From: Isoetes taiwanensis
Lineage: Eukaryota; Streptophyta; Lycopodiopsida; Isoetales; Isoetaceae
DNA length: 64,000 nt
Direction of reading: 5' to 3'
Assembly: GCA_021234155.1 (NCBI GenBank)
Contig: JAJEKV010000006.1
Coordinates: forward strand, 13,048,143-13,112,142
Position numbers and translations under genes: made by a program. The notes under the pieces were generated by a model. The model did not search any database. It worked only from the letters and a program-made list of their open reading frames with translations, and was not told the DNA's origin. Positions 36,176 through 48,639 of this stretch are shown one piece after another; positions within the stretch are counted from its first letter, which is position 1, and the number at the start of each line of letters is the position of its first letter.

Positions 36176-38646
36176 CTCTCCCTTCATATTATAATTAGTG
36201 CAGCTTATCAAGCTTCTCATATTGCAGAATTTACTGTCTGACAATGGTTTTGTTAACAAATCTGCCAACTGCATATTTGTGTGAACATACTGAACTTGTA
36301 TTACATTCTTCTGCACCAAATCTCGAATAAAATGCATTTCTAATTCTATGTGCTTTGTCCTTTCATGCATGATAGGATTCCTTGTCATAGCAATACAGCT
36401 AGTACTATCTGATTGTAGAACAAGAGGATCTTCTTCTTTCATTCCAAGTTCCTCTAGAAGCCTTCTGATCCAAATAAGTTCTTTAGCGGCCCGATTAGTA
36501 GTTCTTTGCGTGCTCGACTTTCTAGAGAGGATAAAGCAATGGATTTCTGTTTCTTACACTTCCAGGATATGGGACCTCCTCCTAACATAAAAATAAATCC
36601 AGATGTAGATTTCCTCTCATCCATGTCTCCTACCCAGTCTGAGTCACTATAAGATTGAAGATTGAGATTATCACTGTTAAACTCAATTCCAAAATGAATG
36701 GTGCCCTTGAGATATCTTAAAACTCTTTTTGCTTGTTGCCAATGGCCGAGCACAGTTCATTGCAATATCTGCTCAATATATTAACTAAAAAGCAATGCCC
36801 TCGGTAATGCTTTGTTAGCTAAGTACAATAGGCGACCAATTAATTCTCTATATGGTACATTTTTCATTTCATTCCTTTCCTTTTCTGTTTGAGGAGACAT
36901 TCTACTTGAAAGCTTACTGCCAGGTATCATTGGAGTTTTCACAGCCTTGGAATCTTCCATATTGAATCTTTTCAAGACTCCCTTTATGTTCTGCCCGTGA
37001 GATAGACATAATATTTTGTTTGCCCTGTCTCGATATACCTCTATTCCCAAAAAAAAATTTTAACTCTCCCAAATCAGACATCTTGAACCTCTCACTTAGA
37101 ATATTCTTGCACTTTTGCAGAATTTCATTATTGCTGCTAAGCATAATATTGTCATCAACATATAAAGCAATGTAGCAAAATTCTTCACCCTGTTTAAACA
37201 GATAGATATTTCCATCATTATTTATTTGACAAACCCTTATTTCTGCAAATATGAATCCATGCGTAGGTACCATTGCCTTGGAAATTGTTTCAATCCATAA
37301 ACTGCTCTTTTTAATTTCCACACTTTGTCTCTCCCTTGCTCAAAGCCAGGAGGTTGCTTCATGTAAATATCCTCCTCTAATTTCGCATTCAAAAAAGCTA
37401 TAGTAACATCCATATGATGTATCTCTAGATCCTTAGCATTAGCCAAAGCCAACAACATTCTAATGCTTGCCATTTTAACTATCGGTGAAAAAGTGTCCTC
37501 ATAATCTACTCCATACTTTTGTGTAAATCCTTGCGCCACTAACCTTGCTTTATGTTTGATAGATTTATTGTCACTTCCTTGCTTGATTTTGAAGATCCAC
37601 TTGCGAAATTATGTTTCTTCCCTTTTGGTGGATCAACTACATCATAAGTATCTGTACTTTTAAAGGCATTTAGCTCATCTTCCATTGCCCTTTTCCACTT
37701 ACATTTATCTGCACTATTGAATGCTTCTTTAACAGTTTTTGGTGCTTCTGTATCTAGCAAAGCTAGTATTTCTACTAAGTTTAACTCATTTACATCATGT
37801 CTAAGTCTTTTGCTTTTTCCTGATGTATCTCTACCAAATAATTCAGTGTTTACCTTAGCCTCTTCTTGTAGAATCTGAGTTTGAGTCCTCCTTTGCCTTT
37901 TTTGAACCTCTACTGCTTCTGTTTTATCTGCATCATTATCTTCTGCTGCCACATGATCACCATCGTTATTAATCTCTGGTTCCAGGTCTCTATGTACCTG
38001 CATGTTAACAGGGTCAGCATTAATTTCAATATTATCATCATCACTTGTATATCCGCTATCTGCATGCTTTAGTTCTTGGACCAGCTCTTTTGTTTTGTCC
38101 ATATCATACTTAAGTCTTCTGTCCTTATAATATTGTTGTTCATCAAATGTAATGTCCCTGTTTATCACAATTTTCCTTTTCTCTGGATCATACATTCTAT
38201 AAGCTTTTGATTGACTGTCATAACCTACTAAATAGGTAATTCTAGCTCTGTCATCAAGTTTCAATCTTTTTCCCTTTGGAATATGCACATAACCTAGACA
38301 GCCATAAATCTTAAATTTGTCATATCTTGGTGTTGTACCAGACCATAGCAATTCAGGTATTAAACCATTAATGCTTGTTGAAGGACATTATTTTGTATTT
38401 CTCTTTTGTTTTTTTATTTGCTTCATCCCAAAGAAAATTTGGTAGTCCTGCATGCTTAATCATGGCTCTAACAGCATTTAATATAGTCCTATTCTTCCTC
38501 TCTGCAACTCCATTTTGCTGAGGAGAATGGCTACAAGTCAATTGTCTCTGAATTCCTTTCTCTTTGCAATATCTCTTGAACTCATTGGATAAATATTCTC
38601 CTCCTCTGTCTGAGCGTATTTTCTTTATTTTTCTACCTGTTTTCAA
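36173..38646 (-). pseudogene. Copia integrase C-terminal part, reverse transcriptase and RNase H
   Basis: Fragments in order on the minus strand: integrase core (IRSDRGGEYLSNEFKRYC, HSPQQNGVAERKNRT), linker (FKIYGCLGYVHIPKGKRL), RT (GFTQKYGVDYEDTFSPIVK, MDVTIAFLNAKLEEDIYMKQ, the YVDDNIMLSS active site), RNase H (YSDSDWVGDMDERKSTSGF, SDSTSCIAMTRNPIMHERTK, ADLLTKPLSD). At least five frame breaks separate them. The catalytic motifs that can be seen are intact. Confidence 0.9.
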
Positions 38647-40427
38647 GCTCTACTTCAGCAGCAAATGCTTTAAATGCTTCAAATGCCTCATCTTTCGCCC
38701 TTAGATAGGTGATTTTTGCTTTCCTACTATAATCACCGATGAATGTCATGAAATATTTCTTTCCTCCAATACTTCTTACATTCAATGGTCCACACAAGTC
38801 TGTATGTATGATATCCAATACCTTTTTAGCTCTCTTGTAGGATTTTTTAAAAGGCAACCTAGTGTGCTTTCCAAGCATGCAACCATAGCAAACATTTTTC
38901 TTGGTTGTTGTCTCACTAGATTTAATTAAACCCTGTTTGATCATGAGTTCCACATTTTTATTACTAGTGTGGCATAACCTTTCATGCCAAGTATTAACAT
39001 CTGGAGCAATAATGGCATTAATGATTGGCAAACAATCATTGTCTAATCCAAAAAGATTCCCAACTCTCTTGCCCAGAAACTTGATTTCATTATTTAGAAG
39101 GATAGTACATTGTAATCTGTTGAATACAACAGTATATCCCATATCAACTAATTGACTGACAGAAATTAAATTTCTGACCAATGATGGCACACAAAGCACA
39201 TCTTTTAACACTACAGCATGTCCTTGTAAATCAAATAATTCTAAAACACCAACACACTGAACCTTTTGCATCTCTCCATTTCCAAGCTTAACATATCCTG
39301 TTCTCCCTTGATTTTCTTCCTTAAGCATTTTGTTCGAGCTTGTCACTGTTTTTTCTGCTCCACTATCTAGGATTAACATGTGATTTTCAATGTTAGTCCC
39401 TTTATTTTCAGAAATGGCAGAAATTGCAATATTACTTACCTCTGCTTCCTCATCTTCTTCACTAATTCCCTCCTCACTTTCTTGAGTAAAATTCACAGTA
39501 GCATTGGCCTTGCTTTTCCCTTGACTATTATTTCTGCTGGATCTTTCTCTCCCAGCTTTGCTACTAGAGCATCTATTTGCAAAGTTGCCTTTCCCACCAC
39601 AATTATAGCACTCCACTTCCTTTAGTTTAGGGCAATCTAACTTTAAATGTCCAAAGGCTTTGCAATGATAACATGGTCCGACCTGTCTTCTTCCTTTTGC
39701 ATCCTTTGAAAATTTTGGCTTAAACTTGCCTTTCCCAGTACATAAAACCTCTACATTTTCCTCAATATCTTCAAATAAGACCTTAGACTGCTCAAACTCA
39801 GTCCTTATCATTTCTTCTGCAGTTTCCCTATCCTTTGTAACATTCCTTATCAAGGTAGCTAACTGCTTATTCCCTTCTACTACTCGTGCCACATGCAAGA
39901 GCTTTTGCTGTTCTGTCATAATTACTCCAGCCCCTTCAAGGTCTGCAATTATATTATCAAACCTTGAAAAAAAACTTGTAAGATCATCTTCCTCCTTGAG
40001 TCTAAGTTTTCTAAGTTCTTTATCCAATATATCAATTTGCGATGATGATTTTTCTTCATAATGCTGAAGTAAATACCTCCATATTTGACCTGGTGATTTA
40101 CCTCTGATTTTCAGCAAAATAGATGCACCAACTTTGCTAGTTAAAATAGCATATGCCTCCTTGACCTTAAATTTGGACTTATTGTCACTCCTCACCGCTT
40201 TGCCTTGTCAAGAGCCGCTTTCTCTTCTATCTCGCTCTTGTACTAGAAGAAGTCTTTGCTCCCCGCCTTGCAATAATATTAGTATAATCATTAGATCCTA
40301 AAACCAACTCCCATAAGTTCTCATTCTCTAAAACATTTTTGATCTGTTCTTTCCAGATTTGAAAACCTGGACCTCCTTCATAAATTTTTATTCCATTGAG
40401 TAAAGAAGCTCCAAATCTGCTAGACAT
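38633..40427 (-). pseudogene. Copia gag-protease-integrase N-terminal part
   Basis: Gag begins near 40427 (MSSRFGASLLNGIKIYEG) and is broken near 40200. The next frame (40195-38633, 520 codons) holds the rest of gag (LRKLRLKEEDDLTSFFSRFD) and a CCHC knuckle (CYHCKAFGHLKLDC). A second knuckle has Asn where His is expected (CYNCGGKGNFANRC). Then come the protease active site (MLILDSGAEKTVTS), the GAG-pre-integrase block (WHERLCHTSNKN, CYGCMLGKHTRLPF) and the start of integrase (HTDLCGPLNVRSIGGKKYF). The long open frame suggests a fairly recent copy. Confidence 0.9.
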
Positions 40428-40438
40428 TGCAACCTGAA

Positions 40439-40452
40439 AGCTCTGATACCAC
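40439..40452 (-). promoter_or_regulatory. Copia primer binding site (tRNA-iMet)
   Basis: Plus-strand gctctgataccac, reverse complement GTGGTATCAGAGC. It contains the full canonical TGGTATCAGAGC beside the 5' LTR. Confidence 0.9.
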
Positions 40453-41060
40453 TGTTATAATTATGGCCCAAGAATTTAGCAGAATTAACAATCTAAGAGG
40501 CAATTATGACTTATTCAATCACACTTCTTACAACTTAGATACAACTGAACTTTAGATCAAAAATCCGAGAGCCCGGGCATTCATCCTTTGATGAATCCGC
40601 ATCCGATCATCTGTTACACTCAAACAATCACTGCTGCTCCTTTATCTTGGCTTAAGTGGCACTGACTCACAAGGAGTCGGCTCCATGTTTCCAGCAGTCG
40701 GTCGTGGAGATACTATTCTCAATTTTCCCAAATATCCCACAGACGTAAAATAAACTTCTGAACCATTGAAACCTAACTAGGTTTCCACACATATAATTTT
40801 CGCCGCGTTTTTTATACGGCGGAATATATATGGGCGCTGTTAGCGGAATACGCCTTTTAAATTTGATTCTAAGCATCACAAATGCAAGCAGCGCCCATTT
40901 TCTATTTTCGTGCTTTTTACTTGCATTCACTGCCACTGCTTCTCATGAATGCTCATATGACTCATAACCTACTGCCACTGCTTCTCATAGGTCAGAGCAA
41001 ACTCAGTTATTGCATGAATCAACTGAGAAATACTATTATAATATGAACAAAACCCCTTCA
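40453..41060 (-). repeat. Copia 5' LTR (608 bp)
   Basis: Starts (plus strand) tgttataattatggcccaag and ends aaaccccttca. It is flanked by the primer site on the inner side and the gcttg duplication on the outer side. Confidence 0.92.
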
Positions 41061-41249
41061 GCTTGTGCAGGTTGTTTGATAGCTGGCGGAGCATGCATGT
41101 GTTTAGTTATCTTATGTTGTCACCTTGTTATCTGTATACGTGGCTTTCATGTATATAGCCTCGTGGGAGACAGTACCTGTTATGTTACTCTAATGGTTTG
41201 ATGTGAATACAAATCGAAAATTTTGGTACTAAAATTTTGGTTCGTAACA

Positions 41250-41489
41250 TGCAATGTTCTTGGTTATATGCAGTCATGTAAAGCTTAGGTTGGTTATGTA
41301 TTAACTCAAGATTTGTAATTTGAATGTTAAGTTCCACACATGTTCAATGTTAGATCATTAGAGAAAATTATTCCTCAACTTCCACTATATGCTTCACTTC
41401 TTTAAGACAATGTCAACTATGTTTGCTTATGCAACTGTCAATAGTACAATAAAATATGAACAATAATGAATTTGAAGCCCCAAGTGAAC
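41250..41489. other. flank between the Gypsy element and the decayed Copia
   Basis: AT-rich sequence, presumably the pre-insertion locus continuing from 26089. Nothing else seen. Confidence 0.4.
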
Positions 41490-43730
41490 AGTGTTTTATT
41501 CATAACACATTTTTGGATCTTCGAACAGCTCCGATTACCACACTCCACCGTTTTATCTGTGTACGCCCTTAATCGATAGCTCATGCCTCCTCCTTAATTT
41601 AGAGCCATCAATTCTGCTAATTTTAACCTACTCAGTCATGTTGTATCTATTTGTAGATCCGACTTGTCCCAATAAGTTTCTAAGGGATAATCTGATTGGT
41701 AACCATTAAAGCCTTTAATAAAGATTAAGCGTTCATTTTAGTTTACACCCTAGGTTAACTTCCTAGGTTAAGGCATGATCATAACCATTGAAATTTTCAA
41801 CATTCCCCCATCATGATTTAACTTGCTATCTTTGTAATCTCCTACAAGAGTATTGTTTATCATTTTGATATCTGTCTGTAGTCTGTTGCTGATAAAAATA
41901 TGCTGAACTGTTTTAAACTAAATACTTTCCCATTAACTCTTATCCACTTCGCATCATAGATACTCCCAGCTTCACTTTTAATCCTTGAAATCTATTTTTT
42001 CTCAGAGCTTTAGAAATATAGCAGCAACTTGTAGATATGTGTAACAAAAATAATTTTCTTCTCTGCAATATTACAAATAACGTGCATTTGCATTTCCATA
42101 TGCTTGGTTCTTTCATGCGATACAGGGTTTTTAGAAGGAAAATATAATCATATAATCACAATGCAAGACTGTAGCTCCTTTTTGCTATTCTCCAATAATC
42201 TTCTTAGCCATATAATTTTTTTTGTTGCAACTGCTGCAGCTGCATACTCTGCCTTTGTTATTGATAATGCTATAGCAGCTTGTTTTTTGCTTTTCCATGC
42301 AAAGAGAGCTCCTCCTAAGATCATGGCATAACCTGAACTGGATTGTCTTGTGCCAATGTCTCCACTCCAGTCAGAATTTGTATAACTTTGTAGAGTCAAA
42401 TCTTTTGAGTTATATATCAAACCATGATCTGCAGTTTCCTTCCAGTATCTTATGATAAGTTTAGCTACGATTCAATGTCCCGTTCTGGGAATATTGTAAA
42501 ACCTACTTAATATAGTTATAGCATAATATGTGATGTCTAATCTAGAGCCATTGGCTAAAAATATTAAGCAACCGATTAATTATCTATAAAGAATCTTTTC
42601 CATTTCTTTCGCTTCAATCTTTGTTTTGGGACACATATCCTTAGAAATATTTTGCCCCTGGCACTATGAGAGTAGCAGCCTTACAATCTACCATATTAAA
42701 TTTCCTCAACAAACTATTAATGTTCTTAGTTTTCTTTAAGTATAATAGCCTCTTTTCTTCATTTCTAACAACTTCCAGTCCCAAGAAACTCTTCAGCTCA
42801 TTGAGATCTGTCATTTAATTGCTCTTGCAATGCTTTAAACACTCCAAGTTAGTAGTAGCCATGATACAGCCATCAACGTATAGTGCAATAATACACGAGC
42901 TTTCTCCATCTATATACACATAAATATTTCCATTTGTTTCAAGTTTATTGAACTTTTGTTTTTTTAATAATTGTCTATGCATTTATGGACCACCTTTTTT
43001 GTCCAATAAGCTTTGACCCCAACATAGCTCTGCAGGCAAAAAACGGAATTGTGTCTGCGTGAGGCTTGCCTGCAACAAAAGTGGGTCGTACATAGAGGTG
43101 GTCAGGCTATCATTTAGGATCAGTAGCCATCTGACCCATAGACAGTCTTTGCGTAGCCCAATGCTTATCAATTTCATTTTGTTTTGTTTCACTCTTTTCT
43201 TTTCTTTTTTATTACTGTTTATTATCGGGCATAGCCTCCGATGTCTGTTTGGGTTCATGCCCTTTTGCTCTGTTCTCGTTTCATGGACTGATTGGATCTC
43301 CATGGACGTAAAGAACTTTATCTTTATCTTAATCTATATACTAACCTTCTCAATTTCCAAATGTTACTTTCTTCAAAATCTAGAGCCTGATTCATGTAGA
43401 TTTCTTCCTCTAAACTAGCATTCAAAAATGTTGTAGACACATCCATATGATATACATACATAGCTTTGACATTTGCAAGTGCTGGAAGTAATATAATGCT
43501 AGTTAGCTAGAATATCGGAACAAACGTCTCATCAAAATCACAACCCTTTCTCTGAGATTACCCTTGAGCAACTAGCCTAGTTTTGAATCTCCTTGTTTTT
43601 CCATCAGAGACAATTTTTATTCTATAGATCCACTTGCATCCAACTATATTCTTCTCCGTCTGCTATCATTTCTTTTTTTCAATCTATCTTATTTTCAAAT
43701 TCCATTGCTTGCTCAAATGTTTAAGGTACA
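41490..43730 (-). mobile_element. decayed Ty1/Copia element
   Basis: Minus strand. A polypurine tract (catgatgggggaa, plus 41803-41815) precedes a 3' LTR start TGTTGAAAATT at 41802. Upstream lie RNase H (SYTNSDWSGDIGTRQSSSGY, near 42370), an RT remnant with a damaged active site (YVDG near 42880), RT motifs (FLNASLEEEIYMNQ near 43410) and further RT N-terminal debris to about 43.7 kb. An unrelated-looking block at about 42970-43330 interrupts it. Many stops. The family differs from the complete Copia at 35.7 kb. Confidence 0.75.
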
Positions 43731-44413
43731 TCTTTGAGTACAACAAGTACATTGAGGATTTCATCCTCTTTTTGCAGACTCCTACTTCTACATGTAGCTA
43801 GCCTTCTATATTCTTCGTCGGTTTGCGTGTCTCTCGCAGTAAGTTCTCCACTTCATCTTTCTCTTTCTTTTAGCTCTCCATACATATCTGACACGCCAGC
43901 ATATCCACGTATTTGCTCACCTTCATTGATTGTTTTAGTTTGTAAGCTCCATGTTTTCTTCATCGGGTTTTATCGCAGAGAGGCAATGGTTGAGTTGATC
44001 CGAAGATACAAAAGCCACTACCCAATAGAGTTGCTGGTCCTTCGAAACGGCTATCTAATCAAGGAATTTTTGGTAATCTTCCCTGCTCCACTTCTTCACA
44101 TGCGTTGGAACTCAAGTATGAGCCTCTTCAGTTGAAGCTGCAATTTTATGCACGTATACATTTTTACAATTAGGCGGTCCAATTGAATGTTTACTAGGCC
44201 ATCAATTGGAGGAAATATTTGAAAGTTGGAACAACCACATATTGCTTTCTTACCCGTAGGAGTAAGGGCATAAGATATTATATTTATTTTGAGATTTTAC
44301 TCTCTTCTCCAAATTTCTATGATCAAAAGCATTTCCTTGAGATGCCACAATTGATCACAAATTTTTCAAGGATTCATTAAGGTAAAGAAGGCATTTGTCT
44401 GGCGTTCAAATAT
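43731..44413. other. low-signal region next to the decayed Copia
   Basis: May include further eroded Copia integrase sequence on the minus strand. No motif was clear enough to assign. Confidence 0.3.
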
Positions 44414-44880
44414 TCATGCGTTGTCAAGTGACTCTCGTATAAGAAACTCTGTGCGGACTATACCAAAACTATAAACATTGATTTTTTTTGAATACTTTGC
44501 TCTGTCTGCAACCATCTCTAGGACCATATATGTCTCTATATCTCTTTTGTCTGTATTTTTTTTTTCAATGTGGAAGTCTGCTTTACAAGTGTGAAAGTCA
44601 ACAAGCTTTACAACCAAGCTTCCATCTTTTCTACTTTTCATTGGAAGGCATTATGTCCCTGTGAATCACATCAATGCCATGTAAATTCTTGATCCCCTTG
44701 GCAACTTGAAGCATTATATCAATTGATCCTTCCATGATAAATGGATTAGCTACATTGGTTTCCTTCCTTTTCTTTATAAGGGTATTTAGATCATTATCCA
44801 TGAACTTCATAACCAATGCTTTTTTGCCTTCAAATTCTGAATGACCACTGTACCATGTGGAAGGAATCTATGGCCTTCAA
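44414..44880 (-). pseudogene. protein kinase domain relic
   Basis: Two adjacent minus-strand frames. The first (44816-44631) has a kinase lobe segment (DIMLQVAKGIKNLHG) and the catalytic loop VIHRDIMPSN, with Ile-Met where Leu-Lys is usual. The second (44641-44414) has LVVKLVDFHTCKADFH, so the DFG metal-binding motif is DFH, and then INVYSFGIV (normally DVYSFG). The sequence between APE and the loops is degraded. It resembles plant serine/threonine kinases of the HRD..DFG..DVYSFG type. Both key substitutions and the frame break argue for a pseudogene. Confidence 0.7.
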
Positions 44881-45590
44881 CTTTGTTAATATTTCATACA
44901 TAAGTTCAAAATCACTATCATATAAAACTCTTTGATAGCTACTGACACTTTCTTACACCAAAGTCCTCTGCTGACGCTTCCAAATCTACCAAATTTTTAT
45001 ATTTCTAGATCGTTGTCTGCAAAACTTTTCTTGATTTGGAGAGAGAGACTAAGAATACCTTTAGCCCAAACAAATTGCTCCATTACATTTCCTAAGAATT
45101 CCTAAGCCATGGTCCCTAAGGAGTGGTACATTAACAAACCAAATTGCAGCCTTGCTATATCCACTTACAGCAAATCCCAGCCTCCATTCACTGTAATAAG
45201 ATTTGGCAATTAGAGATCACTATTGAAGCTACAACGAACCTCGAATGCCTTTGCAAGTGGAATACCAGAACTTCTAACATTTGCTAACATGGCATTTCAT
45301 GATTCGTTAGGTTGCTAACATGGCATTTCATGATTCGTTGTTCTCTTTCATTGAGTGATAGTAGAATCTGACACTTATTAAAAAACGTGATGGTGGGCAT
45401 TTTTTTGTAAATCAGATGACTATGAGCGAGTTGTTTTGCATTGGAACAATATCGTGTGCCACGAATTGTTTCACCATGAAACACCAAGCTCAGGCTCTTT
45501 CTTTTTTCCATGTAAAAGTCAAGGGGCGACATTTTAGCCCATCAAATAGAACCTTGGAGTAGCCTTAGGGGTACATTCCAACATGCTACA
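44881..45590. other. intergenic region with a short duplication
   Basis: May hold the eroded N-lobe of the kinase relic (to about 45.06 kb). A 28-bp block (taacatggcatttcatgatt...) is repeated at about 45285 and 45313. No other gene seen. Confidence 0.35.
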
Positions 45591-46123
45591 ATTGAGACCC
45601 GAAGCTTTTTGATCTGCAAAGTATGCGCGTGAGGTGCGGATGGAGTGGACTACCCCTGCCATTGTTCTATGCCAGCCAACTCCAGTGTTATGACTTCCAT
45701 CTGCTGTTATCTTGAGACCTAGAGTTATATCTCATTGAGTCAGAGCTTGGGTTAGGCCCTCCTCTGTTAGGTAGATGTATGTTTATAATGATGATATTGT
45801 TGTAGTGATGATGGTACCTCATCCTTCGTGGTGAGTTTTTATTTGAGCTATGTGTTTGATGCTTGTGCTTACGTTTTATGTTTTCGCAGTGAGATCAGCC
45901 TCGTGGAAAATGGGGAAGACAAGTCCTTCTTCCACTTCAACTCTGGAGCACCATTAGTAGACAATGCCAGGTCGATGGCCTCCTTTCGACCTGCAAGGTC
46001 GATATGAGGGGATCTCTAGATCTTATACAATGGATAGGGGATATCACAATAGAATATCCATGTATTGATGTATTTTGTATCTAATTATGTTGTTTTCTGG
46101 AATATGGTGATTCCATCCTTCGA

Positions 46124-46158
46124 GTGTTATATGTTATGTTATGTTATGTTATGTTATG
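46124..46158. repeat. (TTATG)n pentanucleotide tract
   Basis: About six copies in the left LTR. The right LTR has only one or two at the same place (near 50160), so the tract expanded after insertion. Confidence 0.85.
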
Positions 46159-46834
46159 TGCTCATGTTATTATGCGCTTTCGTAGCTGGGTCGGTCCTAA
46201 GGGAGATGGGATAAATGACATGTCTATTCCTCTCATGTCATATTCTTGCTTACCATCAAGAGTCTGGCGTCAGATAGACGACCTCGTATTGGCGACTAGT
46301 GCTGACAGGAGGGAATCTCTTATGCAACACGGTCAGGGCATCATATACGAGTATGGGGCATCACATACAATAATAGCAATAAAATACAAATGCAATAACA
46401 CAGAAGCCAATAATAAGTTGGTATAATGAAGTATGCGTAGCAAGAATAGTGAGGATTGTCGAGCCTAATAAATGATGTGCGAAGAGGATAAGGACCTACA
46501 AGAAGACCAAATTTCGTCTCGATAACACATACAAAGGAATCTCTTTGGTGACTTGGGCATGCACGCCAGAAGAGGGAATGTCTTACATAAGGTCCAATAT
46601 GCAAGAGACAACGGCCTTGTTGGCAAAAAGGGTGGTCAATCCACAGGGCAAAAACATCCAGTTACCACAGGCACCCCGACAGCCAAAGAATAAGGGAAAG
46701 TAGAGGAGCAGATGCAGATCTTTTAGCCCTGATTCAACCTCTAAAAGCTCCAATTCTGACTCCAAAATGGAGAGGGAGGAGGATCGAGAGTCATAACAGA
46801 ACCGTCGGTAGGCCAAAATAGAGAGACCATTGAG

Positions 46835-47305
46835 ATGGGTTCAGATTACTGTAAGAAGGTGGACTTAGCCCTCAGCAATGCGTGCAGGTCAGGCATGGAG
46901 GCAGAAGCTTGGCTCAATGAAATGAGAGACTATGGAAATGCTTATGGAATAAGGAATAAGAATAAGGACAGGATGGCTACAGCTAACCTGAAAGGAGCAG
47001 CCAAAATCTGGTGGAAGGGATACTCTAAAGCCCATAGTTTGAGCCGCAACAGTTGCCGGTCCAAAAAATTTGCAAAGGCATTCAAATGCCATCATAAAGA
47101 GCAGTCATATAATACAAGCCTTTATAGGTTGGAACATGGAAATAAATTAGTACAAAGGTACATGGAGGAGTTCATGAGGATATGGCCATACGTGCCAAAG
47201 CTAAGTAAAAGGCATGCAGTGGAGGGATACATCGAAGGGTTAAATGACACAATAAGAAAGCTCGTGAGAGTCATTAACCCTCAGCCTGCAGCTTGCAAGG
47301 AATAG
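46835..47305 (+). pseudogene. Gypsy-type gag protein
   Basis: An open frame of 156 codons with the retrotransposon gag pattern: AAKIWWKGYSKAHS, KFAKAFKCHHKEQSYNT, LYRLEHGNKLVQRYMEEFMR and HAVEGYIEGLNDTIRKL. The frame begins with ATG at 46835 but upstream gag is missing or eroded. A Cys pair (LCFRCFQ near 47555) may be what is left of a zinc knuckle. Confidence 0.75.
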
Positions 47306-48639
47306 GTTCCTAGGATCACGGGCAAAAAAAGGGAACATATGACAAAGGAAAAAGATAAGGTCGTATAGTCTGAGAGCAGCCAGTCCAACACCTGCAAAAG
47401 CCCCCTACAATGGCAACCATAGGAAGCAGAACAAAAAGCATGTCAGCTTTAATGACAAAGGGCAAGCAAGTGGATCGAATTATTTGAAAGCAGTAACGCA
47501 GTTCCTTCAGCCAATCTCGAAATACAAAAGGCAGAAATATATAGATAAGCAACTATGTTTCAGGTGCTTCCAACTGGTGTATAGGACCACTGCCCTTTTG
47601 CCATGAACACAGCTCCTGTGACTATATCCAGGATGAGTGTCACATCCTTGCTGTCGTTGATACAGAGAATGTGAAAAGCCAATATCAGGTTATATCAACC
47701 ATTGACAAAATAGCAATCAAGTTCTTCATAGTCTTGATAGATACCGGAAGCACCCAAAATTTTGCCTGGCCAAGAAGGCAACCTGTTGTATCATAAAGAT
47801 AAATTATACGTAAGGGAATTATCAGGGGTAAGAAAGTTAATACTACATGACACACATAAAAGCTCAATTGCTGGTCATTGCAAATTTTATGAAAATCCAC
47901 TTCAAAATTAAAAGTAACCACTATTGGCGAGGCAAGAAAAAGAAGATACCAAGGCGTATTTGGGAATGCCAGCTATGTCAGCAGACAAAAGCACAACAAC
48001 TCCGAATCCCAGGAGCATTAGAACCTTTGGATGTTCCAAACGCCAAGTGGGAGGTAGTGACCATGGACTGTCATATGGCCCATTAGATTCTAACCCTAAA
48101 AGTGTGAGAGTTAAAAAGGCAGGAACTCTAAAAGATGTCCTTTTCTGATTCCAGCCTTGGAAGCATGCCTTGGGAGACGCGTCTGATAGAATTTGGCTTA
48201 CCAACAGCAACAAAGCTCATGTTTCGAAGTACCATCTTGATCCTCGATCACATCAGCGGCAGCGTGGACGCATTCCAAGGAGTGGGAGCCAGCCAAGGAT
48301 CCAATGAGTGGTGATTCTGTCAGTCAATGCATGCATCCCACATGCATTAGGCCGGATTAGTATCTATTCTTAGCCTCCTCTAGTGCTTAAGAACCCTAAC
48401 TTGTATCATGGACTGATGAATAAACTCGGGGAATCCATCTTTGGTATATAGGACGTACATTCCCAGATCGCCGCCAGATACCGTGATAGCGGTAATGGAC
48501 CCACCAACCGTATCCCGACCACCATAAACTCGGCGATACAAAGGGAACATGATCCACATAAACATAATTGACACGTCAAGAAGAAGACCACACCATGCTA
48601 CAGACGGGGGGGATTAAATCTCCATACATTGAGCAAAAG

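Larger units (their letters stand above)
35704..41060 (-). mobile_element. Ty1/Copia LTR retrotransposon, full length, inactive
   Basis: 5,357 bp, with ends TG...CA and an exact 5-bp target duplication (gcttg). LTRs lie at 35704-36175 (472 bp) and 40453-41060 (608 bp). They are very similar except that the left one lacks about 136 bp. On the minus strand the primer site GTGGTATCAGAGC lies next to the 5' LTR (plus-strand 40439-40452), and a polypurine tract GAAGGGAGAG precedes the 3' LTR (36176-36185). Gag, protease, integrase, RT and RNase H are in Copia order but split by several stops and frameshifts. Confidence 0.93.
26090..41249 (+). mobile_element. Ty3/Gypsy chromodomain LTR retrotransposon carrying two nested insertions
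   Basis: LTRs start TGTTATGCCC (26090 and 34244) and end TAAC(A/T) (about 29826 and 41249). After removing the nested elements they measure about 1.69 and 1.64 kb. Flanks are ggcaa and tgcaa, a near-perfect 5-bp target duplication. The 4.4-kb internal part holds gag, protease, reverse transcriptase, RNase H, integrase and a C-terminal chromodomain, all with stops or frameshifts, so the copy is dead. The 5' LTR contains a 2,045-bp inverted-repeat element and the 3' LTR a complete Copia element. This gives an insertion order: Gypsy first, the other two later. Confidence 0.9.
34244..41249 (+). repeat. 3' LTR of the Gypsy element, interrupted by Copia
   Basis: 34244-35703 and 41066-41249 together match the 5' LTR. 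The break falls in ggaagcttg|tgcagg, with gcttg duplicated at 35699-35703 and 41061-41065. Confidence 0.88.

Noticed and set aside
43734..44135. 133-aa plus-strand frame rich in Ser and Leu
   Set aside because: Lies opposite the eroded Copia/kinase debris. No domain and no splice context; taken as a chance frame.
44414..44816. Functional protein kinase
   Set aside because: HRD is followed by IM instead of LK, DFG reads DFH, and a frame break separates the two halves.
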